Below are positions 34,467 to 46,669 of a DNA stretch of 64,000 nucleotides, in pieces. Source of the stretch: Utricularia gibba (Eukaryota > Streptophyta > Magnoliopsida > Lamiales > Lentibulariaceae). Position 1 is the stretch's first letter. The number at the start of each line of letters is the position of its first letter. The notes beneath the pieces were generated by a model. The model saw only the letters and a program-made list of their open reading frames with translations. It was not told the DNA's origin and searched no databases. The translations under genes and the position numbers were made by a program. The DNA lies in contig CM007992.1 in assembly GCA_002189035.1 (NCBI GenBank), positions 2,356,001 to 2,420,000 of the forward strand, given 5' to 3'.

Positions 34467-37035
34467 TCAACCTCTAGTTCGTGTAGATTTTTGTGTTTGG
34501 TAATCCATTGGCATTGCAAATCGAGTCGATTGAGGTCTACCTACACATACTTCCTTTTTGCGGGCAGGGTCATGCACTAATGAAAATGGTGCCTGTGGCC
34601 ATTTATCCTCTGATCCTAGTGGTTGAATTTGATTCTCGTAGATTCTAATTTGCTGATCTAGATGCAACATAGGATTGATGACATCTCTGGGATCAATGTT
34701 AACCATCCGGCATGCCTATACACATTGAAATATAAGTAAAAACGTAAATATAAAGGTGAGTGTATATAATGAAATTAGCAGATCATATACCTGTTGTGCA
34801 TGAGAACACGGTATGCCAAAATTTTACCACTTTCTACACTTACATGTGTCTTAAGCAACCATGATGATGAGTTTCTTTTCTTTACCATTTTTCCTACGAG
34901 TAGTAACCAAAACCTTTTTTTGTGCATAATCAACTACCTTTATTGATGCATGAGGAATCGGTTTATCCCAATGTGCATATAGCTTGTGCGGTTGATTAGC
35001 AAAAACAATGTGTGATGAATGTTGGTCAAGTGCGTCTTTATATCTTGTGGAAAAATAGTGCTCACATTGTGCAAATGTTGCCTACATATATAAACAACAA
35101 AATTACATAAGTAAATGTAACTCCTTTTATTTTTGTAGTATTGTGTCACTCAACTGTGCTAACGTGCATAAGGGTTGATGTCTTGCTCCTTTTAATACTC
35201 CATTCATGACTTCAACTTGATTTGTTGTCAACGTACCACACCTATATGATAGTTATAGGCATCAATCCAAATTGCATGGTTGATATATAACTATTAGTAA
35301 ACATACCTTGCTCCTCCGTCGTGTGACAATATCCATGATTCAGGTTGTAACTTATTTAAATAATCTCATGCTTCTGGATGAATTGTATAAATTTCTCCCA
35401 TGTAGAACCTCCATTTACTTACGGATGTTGCATATACAACTTTCATAAATAGTTGCCTCATCTGTGGATATTTCCCATATTTTCCAAGAAAATTAGAACG
35501 TAAATGACGTATGCAATAACGGTGTGAACCTCCATATTCAGGCATGAATGCCCTTATTTTGGATGTTGTGATTTGTATAGAAGGACATCTATCTGATATA
35601 ACACAACATGGTCTATTACCGACAATATGTCGCTCCAATAGTCGAATAAACCAACTCCAAGATTCATCATTTTCATTGTCCACAACTGCAAAGGCAATGG
35701 TCAAAAGAAGACCAGAGGTATCCACAATAACGGCAAATAGCTTGTGAGAATATTGTGAATAGAGATGGGTAGCATCCACAGTGATCACTGATCGACACCA
35801 ACGGAATGCCTGAATGCATTGTCCAAAAAACCAAAAAACATACTTTAATGTCTTTGTGTCACTGATTTTCGGTTGCCTATGTTGATACTCTACAACAGTG
35901 CCAGGGTTTTGTAGCTGCACTTCTAATAAGAACTGAGGAAGAAGGCGAACAGATGACTCCCATGTCTCATAAACAACTTCAAATCCTTTTCTCAAGCTGT
36001 AGCATGCTCGATAATACGAGATACCATATCCTGACTTCTCTTTAACCACTTGTTGAATAACTTTGGCTTTCGTACCAATATCAACTTCAAGCAAAGGTCT
36101 TGCACGTTCCGCGATGTACAATGGAGTAATATTTCGATGAGACAATGATTGTGAACCTAGACATGTACAAGTGTGTGGCTCTTCAATACCTGTTATTTTC
36201 CAGATTGCATTATGTGTGAAGTATGCACAACGAATCCTCCATTTACATCCTTGCTCCTTCATCTTATAGCAAAGGTATTCAACATACATCCCATCTCGCA
36301 CTTTATACGATTTAAATTCACAACCAATTTTGAGACTGTATTCCACCACATCATTATTGAATGCTTCATTTGTTGCAAATAGTTGATATTTGTAGAATGG
36401 ATAGGACACTGAGCTAATGGGATTTGAGATATTTCCAAAATATAGATCTTCATCTAGTATGGTATTTCTGATAAATGTAGGAGGTGCCCAAGATATATCA
36501 TCAACATTAGTTGTCTCCAATTGACAGAATCCTTTTCCCCATCTTCTTCCTCGTTTATCTCCTCGTCTTCACCTATTGGCTCATTACCTTGTACATCATA
36601 GTCACTATCGCAATCTTGCAAATCATCAAATAGAATGTCATTAGAGTCCAATTGATCATGAATATTATCCTCATGTAAGTCAACATCACACCCCACACTC
36701 AGCGCTTCCTTTGGAACTTGATCCACGAAAACATCAAATCCCATTTGTGCATGAGTTGGACTGAAAGCATATAGTAAATCATAGTCAGAGGTAATACCCA
36801 AAATTCGTGTACAACGAGAAGAAGAGTCATAAAATTGAACTCTTATTTGAATATCAAATTGGGTTGGATCTATATCACATATTGAACATAATTCGTCTCG
36901 TAGATAATTCAATGACATCGTACCATCGAAGCTTTGAATGCATAGTGGTGGCATATCATATGCTCTGTAATCATTAGGATACACAATCATATTACCTTCA
37001 TAAAAGATTTTGGCAATGATCGTAGTCGAATCCAT
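34467..37035 (-). pseudogene. MULE transposase of the long-TIR element
   Basis: The minus strand starts at Met 37,035 (MDSTTIIAKIFYEG) with an N-terminal domain and acidic linker to about 36,520. A frameshift near a ggggaaaagg run leads into the next frame. That frame carries a MuDR-type DNA-binding domain (CKWRIRCAYF, about 36,240) and the MULE core (35,800-35,500; VITVDATHLYSQY, NENDESWSWF, VISDRCPSI, HRYCIRHLRSNF). Further pieces are ILSHDGGARYGTLTTNQVE near 35,330-35,220 and a SWIM finger near 34,860 (CKCRKW, then a stop, then PCSHAQQ). A small exon after a GT-AG intron (RMVNIDPRD, 34,706-34,467) follows. Key acidic residues (D in VDA, D in SDR) remain, but the frameshift and the stop in the SWIM finger suggest it is inactive. 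Confidence 0.9.
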
Positions 37036-38140
37036 CTTCTAACCTACAACAACAAAAATGAACTCTCCAATGAAACACCAAGAATGACGATGAGTGAGTG
37101 TGGGATTCATAGAGGGACAATGCATTTATGATGATGGAAAACACATGTTAGGTAGGGTAGTGATATCAAGTCATTCAGTGTATTTTTTTAATGTGTGGCT
37201 TGCATGCTTTATCTTTACTTTACTCTTTTTATAATTACATCATAATTTAGAATAAATGATACACAAAAACATTTGATATGGTCAATCATGTACACTAAAG
37301 CTTTTGTTGGGAAACAACATCTTTGAGTGTTACTTAGATAACTAATTTAAGCAACATGTTCTAAAAGATGAACATCAATGTGTTTAAACACTGCTACATA
37401 TGTACAAGTGGTTAGATGTGTTTAAGTGCTGCTTGTTATTAGTAATAATCGGTTTCGTATGTATAAGTATTCATATGTAGGACCCGGATGTGCTTGGGCG
37501 CTGCAAGTTATTCATAAGCAGCGCCCGAATGTGCCTGGGCGCTGCTAAATATTCATAAGCAGCGCCCGTATGTGCTTCGGCGCTGCTAAGTATTCATAAG
37601 CAGTGCCCGTATGTGCTTGGGTGCTGGTAATTATTCATAAGCAACAGCCAGATGTTCCTGGGCGCTACTACATACGCATAAGCAATGCACATAGACCTCC
37701 GGGCGTTGCTTATAAATAGTAGATGCACCTAGACCCACTCTTATGGAAACTATGTAATTGTATTGAGTTATGCAGTATCAAAATAACAAAACACCGACCC
37801 GCTCTTCTGGACTGCAAGTAATCCATAAGGGTTATGCAGTTTCGACACAAAACACATGGGAAGCATCAACAAACAGGGGTGAAACCTACATTTCTTAATT
37901 CTTTCTCTATATTTACCTCACGAACATTTACCCAGCCAAAATTACTTGGTTCCCTTCATCGTTCACCAAGTGCACAACGTGCGACACCGATTCTCAGTGG
38001 TATCAAATAGATCTTCGAAAGGTAATTTCTAAATCACTGATTACTTCTCAGTTTCACCATTCGCACTACGTTTGAATAGATTTTTTCTGAACCATGCTAG
38101 GGTTGAAATGTGTTCCTTGATTCTGTATTTTTCAGTTAAA
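37036..38140. promoter_or_regulatory. Shared spacer between the two divergent MULE genes
   Basis: Both genes point away from this ~1.1-kb region, so it must hold both promoters if the element was ever active. It contains the 41-bp hairpin array (37,470-37,715). A possible 5' leader intron of the plus-strand gene ends at 'tttttcag' just before its Met at 38,141. No TATA assignment was attempted with confidence. Confidence 0.5.
37470..37715. repeat. Six-copy 41-bp tandem repeat with internal hairpins
   Basis: The phrase 'ttcataagcag' (or a close variant) recurs at 37,470, 37,511, 37,552, 37,593, 37,634 and 37,675, exactly 41 bp apart. Each unit carries AGCAGCGCCC followed ~11 bp later by GGGCGCTGCT, so every copy can form a GC-rich stem. 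The outer copies are more diverged. The array is GC-rich in AT-rich surroundings and lies between the divergent MULE genes. It lacks the unique spacers that would make it a CRISPR array. Confidence 0.93.
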
Positions 38141-39348
38141 ATGGTTGATATATTCCGTACTAAATACGGCATTCCACATGAATATTCACTTGTGGTACCC
38201 AGTGGTCGATCCACTTTAGGGATGGATTGACCCCGTGAATATGAGGGAGCGACGGTAATTTCAATGAAAGTATTTGAAGTTGGTTTGAAATTTCCTCTTA
38301 ACCCATTTTTTATCCAATTACTCACCCATCTAAATCTTCCACTTGGTGCTCTAACACCTTCAGCTTTTCTTATGGCCTTTACTTTCCTAGAATTTTGCAA
38401 TAAAGAAGGAATTGAACCAACTGTAGTTCGTTTCCTTTGCATTGTGCGTGTAAAGAATGACCCTCAAACTAGTGGTTGGTATTTTCAAACTTACAGTTAC
38501 AAGAAATTACTCTCTGTGGCACCTAAAGCTTTTGCTAATTAGTATAAGTATAAAATCCTTGTTATACCATCAACTTATGCTAATTGGGCATTTCCATTGT
38601 CATACCTGGGAGCCCATGCTGTAAAAACTGATCTTGTATTTAAGTTCCTCCCAAAAGAGGAATACGAGGATATGATGAGTCGTCTTCAGCAAAAGAATTA
38701 TCATTGGCAACAAATAAAAACACTCTCCACATCCCATGTGCTTAGGAATGTTCCAGGTAATGTTTGGTTTTTCATTAATGCTCTTTGACAATAATTACAA
38801 ATATTTGGGGAGTTCCGGAATGGAGTCGGGCAGAGGAGGAGGCAAGATGGGGACATAGAATATGGAGAGCACAACAACAATCTGATGAAGAAGGTGAAAA
38901 TGAGGAGATGGAGGAAGAAATCGAGGAAGGTAGTACCATGCTAGACATTCCAACTTATTCTGAGGTAGAAAACCTACGAAGAAGAGTGCAGGAAAATGAA
39001 TGAATTGCTGAAGAACTCAAGAATGTCAGAGAGGAATTGGTCACCCTTAAGAATGAGGTGCAAGCTTTAAGAAAAGAAGTAGAAAATTTGAAGAATGACT
39101 AAAAGATCCAGAAGTCAAAAGGGGGAGCTTCTAATGCAATGAATACAAGGTTACAAAAACAGTTGGATAATGCTAATCATCTACTAAAAGAAAAAGAAGG
39201 GCAGTTCTTTACATACAAGACAACATTTCAAGAGTTGAATGTGCCCCCTAAAACGATTCCAATTCCAATTCAAGTAGTTTATCCTGAAGAACATGCATCC
39301 CATTCTAAGAGTCGAGGAAGTAGAAAGAGAAAAGAAAAGAAGTGGTAG
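38141..39348 (+). pseudogene. Second gene of the MULE: 'gypsy-type transposase' domain plus coiled coil
   Basis: From Met 38,141 the frame reads KYGIPHEYSLVVPSG, then GLKFPLNPFFIQLLTHLNLPLGALTP and FLEFCNKEGIEPTV. This is the pattern of the plant family labelled 'putative gypsy-type transposase', found in many plant TE-associated proteins. It continues to about 38,755, where a donor ('ccag|gtaatg') suggests an intron. The second part (about 38,812-39,348) is acidic, then coiled-coil (ENLRRRVQENE, EELKNVREELVTLKNE, EVENLK), ending in a basic SRGSRKRKEKK tail that could be a nuclear signal. Four in-frame stops (38,228, 38,540, 39,001 and about 39,100) occur with no frameshift. Its function is unknown. 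It may be a MuDR-B-like accessory or a captured gene. Confidence 0.72.
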
Positions 39349-39415
39349 AATGATGGTTGATATGTGATTTTCATATTGCACTTTTGCATGTATCAAGTAT
39401 TAGAAGTGACTAATG

Positions 39416-39782
39416 TTTGTGATATTTGCACTCGATGATTTTGTTTGAAGCAAACATTTACATGGTTTTTTTGTATTAACTATGGTCTTAAGCGAAGGAA
39501 TGCTTGATTAGTGATATTTTCCTTACTATGTTAAAACTGTAAAACTCTTCCAAATTATAATGATTCTTGAAGAGTGCGGAATGGAGATACTGCATAACTC
39601 TTCCGGATTACTGTATTTCCGTAAGTGTATGGGATACAGTTAATTTGAAAACTAAAATTGACGAAAAATACTTCGATTTTTTTCTAAACCATTTATTTTA
39701 TATAAAAAATGAATTTAATCTTGGATATGTAAATTATGTATATATATTTATATAATTTAATTATGAGATTATTTACACTAAT
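39416..39782. repeat. Right terminal inverted repeat of the MULE
   Basis: Reverse complement of 33,795-34,162 with scattered substitutions. The homology stops at 39,782 ('acactaat'). Confidence 0.92.
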
Positions 39783-40949
39783 AATTTAATTATACAAATG
39801 TTTATATATAATTAACTATAACAGGGTGTTATTTTTTTGTATTTGTAAATTATTTAACAATTCATTTGTTATTGTTACATATTTTATACTATTATATACA
39901 ATACTATGTAATTACATATATTAATCAACGAAATTAGGTTTTCTTTGAAAATAGACAACTAAAAAATTCAATATACCATGTATATACACTAACATGTCAA
40001 TGTATTTGAATGAAAAATGATTTTCCTTTAATGGTTTATTTTCAAGATGGCCAAATTACAAAGAATTTTTGAAAGATAGTCATGTCTCAAATTTCAGTGG
40101 AGAGAGATGATCATTTCTCAAATTAACTCCGTGTTAAATAGATAATATCCCTGTCCAAAAAGTGGATTTGCAGAATACCTTTCATTTTAAAATATTAGTT
40201 AAATACCTCTGTTTGAATATTTAATTATTTTTCTTATATAAAAATTTAAATAAATACATATATTGTATATAAAATATTTTTATACATTAAAAATAATAAT
40301 TAATATAAATTAAATTATTTTCAAAATATAAATACCTAATAATAAAATTTCGTATATTACGTAATATGATAGTCACTTCTTATGTATATTTTAATAAAAT
40401 TAAAATAATACATTGTTACTATAATATTTATTAAATTTTTTTAAAAACTTTTTAAATATATACTTATGTATATCCACATCCAATGTGTAGACATAATTGA
40501 ATACTCTTGTTACTTGTATATGCTTTATATACTATTAGAATTGATATCTTTCAATGTAGTTTAATATTTATAAAAAGTATTCAACATTATATATTATTTT
40601 TAAATTTGTATGCAATATTATTTAATTTACTAAAATATAAAAAATAAAAATAAAAATATTTTTAATTAAGTTATTATAAAAGATTTTTGTGATTGCACTG
40701 AACAAACTCATTTAAAAATGTAATAAAACTGAATCAAAGTATTATTTAAAATAAATAAATATATATATATATATATATATATTGATAAAGTATACTTAAT
40801 TAATTTTAATTTATCCAATACAAAATTATTTTTTTATTAATTTCTCTCACTAAAAAAAGTATTCAGCAACTATAAATAAAAAATGGATATTCTTCAAAAC
40901 ATTTTGAAAGTATTTGGCAAAATACTTTTTTGAAGAAGGCTATTATGCT
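39783..40949. other. Very AT-rich spacer
   Basis: No gene is recognised. A dinucleotide (AT)n run lies at 40,759-40,782. Several poly-A/T-rich stretches give no coding or repeat signal. Confidence 0.45.
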
Positions 40950-41960
40950 ACCCCCCCAAGTCCTCGTCGAATCGACGAGTTGACACGGAGCAAGTCGACT
41001 TGTGACTCGTACTCGTGTGTAAATGAGTACGACTCGAGTCCATGTTCATGAGTACGAGTCAACTCATCGATTCAATTCAATTTTTTTAAAAAAAAATACT
41101 TTAGACCAATCTAATGATCGATTGCTTTTCTTTTTCTTGAACCCAATTATTAAGCCCAAGTCCAACTGACAAAAGAGAGTATCTCAGATTTAGGGTTTGA
41201 AAAAGTTTTACTTATATCATTTTATACATGTTTTTTGTGTGATTTTCAAACCAATTTCTTCCACTATTTTGCTATACTTCATCATTTGTGATCTTTTATC
41301 TCAATTCTTTATGTTTATGTTTGTGCATAATCTTTGAATATGGTTGAATCGTCGAACTATTCTGTCCCACGACTATACGATGAAAGCATTGATATTGATG
41401 TGGAAATGTAAGATGAATGTGTTGAAGATGCCGGAGGAGCTTCTTTGACCTCAAACAAGTTTGGATAAAGGAGGAGGGAAAATTTGAAAGATTTGATTTT
41501 TTATATTCATATTTTTTTGAATTGATTGGTAAAATCCTTATTTTCCATTTCATATTAATTATATTTTTATAAAGTAGAAGTTTTTTTAATATTATATTTT
41601 ATCCTTTATAATAAAGTTCATTATTCTTGAATTGTATGTTTGTGGAATTATTGAAAAAAGCATAGATAACAATTTTTCCTTCTATCTTCTTCTATATTAT
41701 TTCATTAGTATAATTATGTTTAGTTAAGTATATATTTATATTTATATCTATTCTAATTATGATATTATAATTTTCATAATCTAAGGTAACAGATAATCTT
41801 TCATTGCATATTTGTGGATATATTGTTTGCTAACTCGTACACGAATTGAGTCAAAGGTTAACTCATGATGGGTTGAATTCACCAAATCAATTGGTTCAAT
41901 TTTGACTTGTGTGACTCGAACTAGTACGAGTCAGACTCATGCCCACCTATAGCATCAATG
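40950..41960 (+). mobile_element. Possible decayed hAT-type element
   Basis: Both ends are rich in 'gactcgtac/gtacgagtc' motifs in loosely inverted arrangement (40,970-41,070 and 41,830-41,950). The right end, read inward, starts 'gctataggtgggcatgagtc', like hAT termini. Inside, at 41,340-41,470, a plus-strand frame reads MVESSNYSVPRLYDE, then EDAGGASLTSNKFG, like the region ahead of the BED finger in plant hAT transposases. No exact terminal repeat or target-site duplication was found. Confidence 0.45.
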
Positions 41961-42144
41961 GCCAATTGCACGTGCACAACCTCACCAAAATTACACACTG
42001 GTACGAAATGAAAAGAACTGTGTGTGCAAAACTGAATAATTTCTAAACTTCAGCAGTTCAGTAGCATGCATATTCAGAAGCCTGACTAGAATCAGCTTAG
42101 AAGCTACTACTTTCCACGTAGCTCCGTTGAAGGATTGATAATAC

Positions 42145-42526
42145 CTTGTAGGTGGCGAAGCTTTCTTAGTCTGAGCAGGCGGTGAGCGACCTCGCCTACG
42201 CCCTTCAGCAAGACTGAAAAAAGTCGCACTAAGAAATAGAAACTACATGAACGGCGGGGGACACGAACCTAAAGAAAACGTACATGACGGCCCAAGTCAT
42301 TGGGCCTTGTTTTGTCACAAAATAAATAAGAAACTTTTACGCAGTGGAGGGCTACAGCTACGAGAGCTTCCCTTGCGAGATCGCGAGGAAGAGGAGTAGG
42401 ACCGTGTGCGTGAGACTTCGACCTCGAAGAGTAAGAGTTGGAACGCGAGCGTGGCGGGGTCCCAGAACGAGAATCAGAGGATGAGTGCGAGCCTGGCGAG
42501 GGCTAGCCACGATCAGGTTTCGCCAT
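42145..42526 (-). pseudogene. SR45: SR45-like splicing factor, first two exons (split pseudogene)
   Basis: Exon 1 (42,526-42,341) starts MAKPDRG, then a TAG stop at codon 8, then Ser/Arg-rich sequence (SPGSHSSSDSRSG, RSRSNSYSSRSKS). After a frame change it continues SYSSSSRSRKGSSRSCSPP. The donor is gtaaaa. Exon 2 (42,213-42,145, acceptor tttttcag, donor gtatta) reads LAEGRRRGRSPPPAQTKKASPP. This is the start of plant SR45, whose N-terminus is M-A-K-P followed by an RS1 domain and the RRGRSPPP motif. The RRM exons should come next but are not recognisable below 42,145. The C-terminal exons appear at 32.2-33.8 kb, beyond the MULE. GC content is higher than the surroundings. Confidence 0.75.
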
Positions 42527-45500
42527 GGCTGGTGCTCGGCGTCCGGCCGCGAAATCCAAGGATGGTGGGCTAAGTCCACCATGAAACAATGAAAACGAAC
42601 TCCGTCCCGCCAGTCGGTACTCGTGCTGGAGCTTATCGAATTTTTACCCTACGGCCCAAAAGAACCGAATCGTTTCGAGTTATTTAAATAATAAAATATT
42701 AACTATAAATATAAATTGTACACGAAATCGCTAAATGGAGGGAATTATCAACTAGATACTTCTTCATTCTGTGTACACATCAACAACCCAGCCCCCAATT
42801 GATGACTAAAGGATTGGTTCATCTCTCACATCACCTTACGTTAATCTTAAAAAAAACCATTGACCAACAAATATAAGTTTTCTTTGTTTTTCGTTATACC
42901 ATATACATCTTGTTGTTCTATTGTTGGGTGAAAATTGTTAGAATGTTGAATTTCAGTGATTATTTTTAACCTTCATATGTTTCTTCTCTTGAATTGACAC
43001 TTCAATTTCTGTAAATTATTGAAAGCGATTAATGCTCAATTTCTTTGTTGGCATAGATCATCATGGTCGGAAACAAAACCACACAAATTATTGATACAGA
43101 TCTTTTTTTTTTTTTTTTTGTAAATGGGGTGGAATGATACAACAGAAGACAATTCAATTAAACATGTGTCTCCATCTTTACTGTGGTAATGAAGGCAATA
43201 GTTGAATTTTGCTTGTTACATGTAATGCAGATTTTTAACTTCAAACCAAAATGGGGCTGTGTATATGCCTCGTCATTGGGGGAGTGATTATTTGAAGGTC
43301 TAAATTTTATTATAATCATTTACATTTGATTTAAATCTTAAGTATTGTTTTAAAAAAAATTTTAAGTCTATTTCTACTTTTCAAAAAATAAAAATAATTT
43401 TATTTTAAAACACTATCAAATGTAAAATTAATTCTATCAAAAATACTTTTAAAATTATACAACAAAAATTATTTTTGGAGAAGTAAAGAATAGTTTACTT
43501 ATTATTTTTACTTTTCTAAAGTAATTTTAAAAAATTAAAAATAAATTTCAAAAATTTTCTAGAACACTACTTTATATATTTCCAACTTTAGGGAAATAAG
43601 GGTGATAAATGCTATAATAGTTCTCCTTCAATGTTAAAAGACTAATAAGTGTTGATGTTTAATGATATCGCTGCAACTCGAGATGAGGGCAGTTTTCACT
43701 TAAAAATATGTTGGAAAACATTGAAGATACATTGACGACAAATTCATAACATGAAGAACTCCTAGGGTACCATCCCACCCCATCATGCAAGATCCGATCT
43801 ACCTACTCCGGTTAAAAAAAATGATTGTAAACTCAAAGAGGAGAGGTAAAATAAATAACAAATTGGCTTTGGAGAAGGTTGCAGATGCAGTTTGACCATC
43901 GCGTGAGAAGATGTTAAGGGAAAATGAGAGGAAATAAATGTATGATTACCTTGGATACATGCATTTCTATTGATTATGGTGGAGAGTCATATGTGCATGC
44001 TGTATCCATGTTTGGAATTGGATCAAAACAGGTCATTTGGTTGGTAGCTAGAGATAATTTAACTAGAGTTTTTTTGTTTTTTTTTTTACGCCATGAGTAT
44101 GAAATCCATTGTCATAAGTTGAAGAATTCATTACAAGAATGGTGTTGTAATCGTGCATGTGTTACTCCCATGTATTAGATGTTTTTAAGTGATTTCATAG
44201 AGCAGTAAACTCTTATCCTTGAACTATACACACACCTTAGCGTTTGAATACATTTATTTAACGACTTGTCATATTTCTTTTTTATGAATTTATGTAACTT
44301 TGCTGCCTTTTGTTGGAATGGAAGTAGGTGGAGCAAAGGTACAAAGTCAAACCATGCATACCTTTATAGTCATGGGTTAAGAAGCAAAAGGAGGAAATAA
44401 ATATCCATCATTTCCATAAGGAAAAAATAAATTAAAAAGGCATAATCTATTTCATCGTCGGTAGGTTTCTTAATATGATGAGTAAAGTATACAACCAACA
44501 TCATAATATAGAAATCAAATAATTACATTAAAAAATATATTAATAAAGCATAATGAGATCAAAATTGTTGCCTTTAACTTGTCTCAAACATCAACTTCCA
44601 TCTTCAACCGTATGACATCTCAGAATACATCCATTTAAATGTCTAATGTATTTTTAGAATTATGCATAGGATCTTGAGCATCATATTCTTCCATATCTTT
44701 ATCAAAGTCTGGATCATTCATAGTCATTATTCTAATAAAGTTATGCAAATGAAGGGTTCTTATAGTTGAATAGCTCCTTTCAATTCCTAATGTTGGATTT
44801 CTCTAAAAATCTGGTAAATGATATCTCACTTTTCAATAAGAAGTTAGAAAGCCAGTCTTATTTGCATAACCAAGTTGATAAGATAATATTTTCCTACATC
44901 ATCCAAGGAAATGCAAAGATATCATATTGTTTATCTCAAATTGAACTTAAAATTTGAAGAATGCTCACCCAGAGGGGGCATTTGAAATCCAATACTCAAA
45001 TGATATCTCACGCCACTATGATGTGCAATAAAAGTGAAACACAAGTTGAAATCACATGCCACTAGTATGTTCTATGTAATTCCCTATTTCTAATGAATGG
45101 AATTTGTTTAGTTGGGAGTAGAAAAAACATAGCCCTTTTCTTTCGGTTCATCCGTTGTGAAGTCCGATTCATTGTTAGTATTTTATATTAATTTAATACT
45201 ATATATTGATGTGAGGTTAAAATTGAAAATATAATAAATAGATTCACTTGAAGTGTTTTTACCAAATATAATTCATTACAGAAACAGTTTCCGAAAAGAA
45301 TTGATTTGGAGTACTAAAAACGTTTGTAAATAAAAAAAATAAATGATTTGTTTTGAAATCACGTTTGCTAAAGCAAATTTTACGAATCTTATATTAAAAT
45401 AATGATATTTGTGTTACACATATAGCATGCTACCCAATTTCCAAAATATAAATCAATCACCAGTTGAAATCCATTTCTCGTTTAGTTATAATCAATGTTT

Positions 45501-46500
45501 CCCCACATCAAATTCTAAATTCCTCCACCTCACATCTCACCGCAAAGTTAGATAAGTAAATATGTTTAATTCATAACTTCACTATTGAGTCATTTGGTCC
45601 ATTTTAATATTTTCACCATTTACACTCTCTGGTTTCAGAATTATAAAACACATTTAAAAAGGTGACATTGAAAAAAAAACACACTTGAGAAGGAAAACAA
45701 TAAGAAAGCAAGAACCAAAACTCTGAGTCAAACATTTAGAAATAAATGTAATAATTGACCTATATATATATATATGGATAAAAAAATCATATTTTAAAAC
45801 AACGCCAAATCATTTATCAAATATAAGTAGGTATTTTAATTCCCAACAACGGAGTCATTTGTGGTGATCAAGGTTTAGTAAAGGTTATAAACAAGGATAC
45901 ATTGATTGAAATAACTTTTCAATTAAAATGCTGTAGAAAAAATGCAAATCACAGAGTGCAAAATCGAATTGATTAGATACAAAATATTTCAAATTGTTGA
46001 AGACAATGTCAATGAAATGGATAGACGTAATGTTTTAATTTGTGGATTGTCCACTTATACAGAAATAAAATACTCTCAAATTTTGATTTGGTCATTCAAT
46101 AGGTAGTCTTCAAAATGAATAACGAGTAGCCCGTACCCGTACCCGTACGTGGTGAAGCGGGAGTCAACTCCTATACAGTCGACAAAGAAGCTTCTAAAAA
46201 CAGCTCCAACACGCAGCAATTCCTTAGATACCAAAGTGTTTTCAAACGGTCAAAAAACAGCTCTACTAATATTCCAAGTGATTATTCGACGTTCATAACT
46301 AACTAACTGCTAATCAACCCCTCCGTCAAAAACCCATCATTTGCAACTGTATTTGCAGTCACCACGAGCGATAAGCTTTGCCAGGGTTTGGAAGAACGAT
46401 GTGGTGTGATGTGATTTGATGAGGGGAGGGGGGTAGCTGATCCGTCGCTCGACATGGACGTGGTGTGGGCCCGCCGCCATAGCTCTCCATAACTTATCTC
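42527..46500. other. Intergenic spacer upstream of the kinase gene
   Basis: No gene is recognised. Notable sequence: a T17 run at 43,103-43,119, very AT-rich DNA at 43,300-43,600, and a triple 'cccgta' repeat near 46,132-46,148. Open frames at 43,924-44,178 and 44,766-44,957 have no family motif and poor coding character. Confidence 0.4.
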
Positions 46501-46652
46501 CGTCAGAACCATTGTTTGACTTTTTCAAAATCCTCCAACCTTGAAATTTCAATCATTTCGAGCTGGGCTGGGATGGGAACCATCCTGTGGCTTTCCCATG
46601 TTTTCTTGGGTGACCCTCCTCGGCGCGTTGACGAGCCACTGTTTTGTTGGCT

Positions 46653-46669
46653 AAGGGGCTGGCATATAC
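46653..46669 (+). repeat. 17-bp direct repeat flanking the kinase gene (left copy)
   Basis: 'aaggggctggcatatac' occurs here, about 300 bp before the kinase start codon, and again at 48,686-48,702 in its 3' region, in the same orientation. Chance cannot be excluded for a 17-mer in 64 kb. Confidence 0.5.

Larger units (their letters stand above)
33795..39782. mobile_element. Mutator-like element with long terminal inverted repeats and two genes
   Basis: The terminal repeats 33,795-34,162 and 39,416-39,782 are near-identical reverse complements of about 367 bp. Between them lie a MULE transposase pseudogene on the minus strand (37,035-34,467) and a second gene on the plus strand (38,141-39,348), divergently arranged. 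The ~1.1-kb spacer between them holds a 41-bp hairpin-repeat array. Long TIRs plus a MULE transposase define a MuDR-like element. No 9-11-bp target-site duplication was found: the left end abuts SR45-like exon A and the right end runs into AT-rich DNA, so one flank may have been deleted. Confidence 0.88.

Noticed and set aside
37470-37715. Possible CRISPR array
   Set aside because: The repeats are directly adjacent 41-bp tandem units without unique spacers, in a plant nuclear context with no cas genes.
42358-42582. 74-aa minus-strand frame as an independent gene
   Set aside because: It overlaps the SR45-like exon in a different frame; the RS-rich frame matches the known family and splice sites.
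43924-44178. 84-aa plus-strand frame
   Set aside because: No recognised motif, poly-T within the frame, and no splice or regulatory context.
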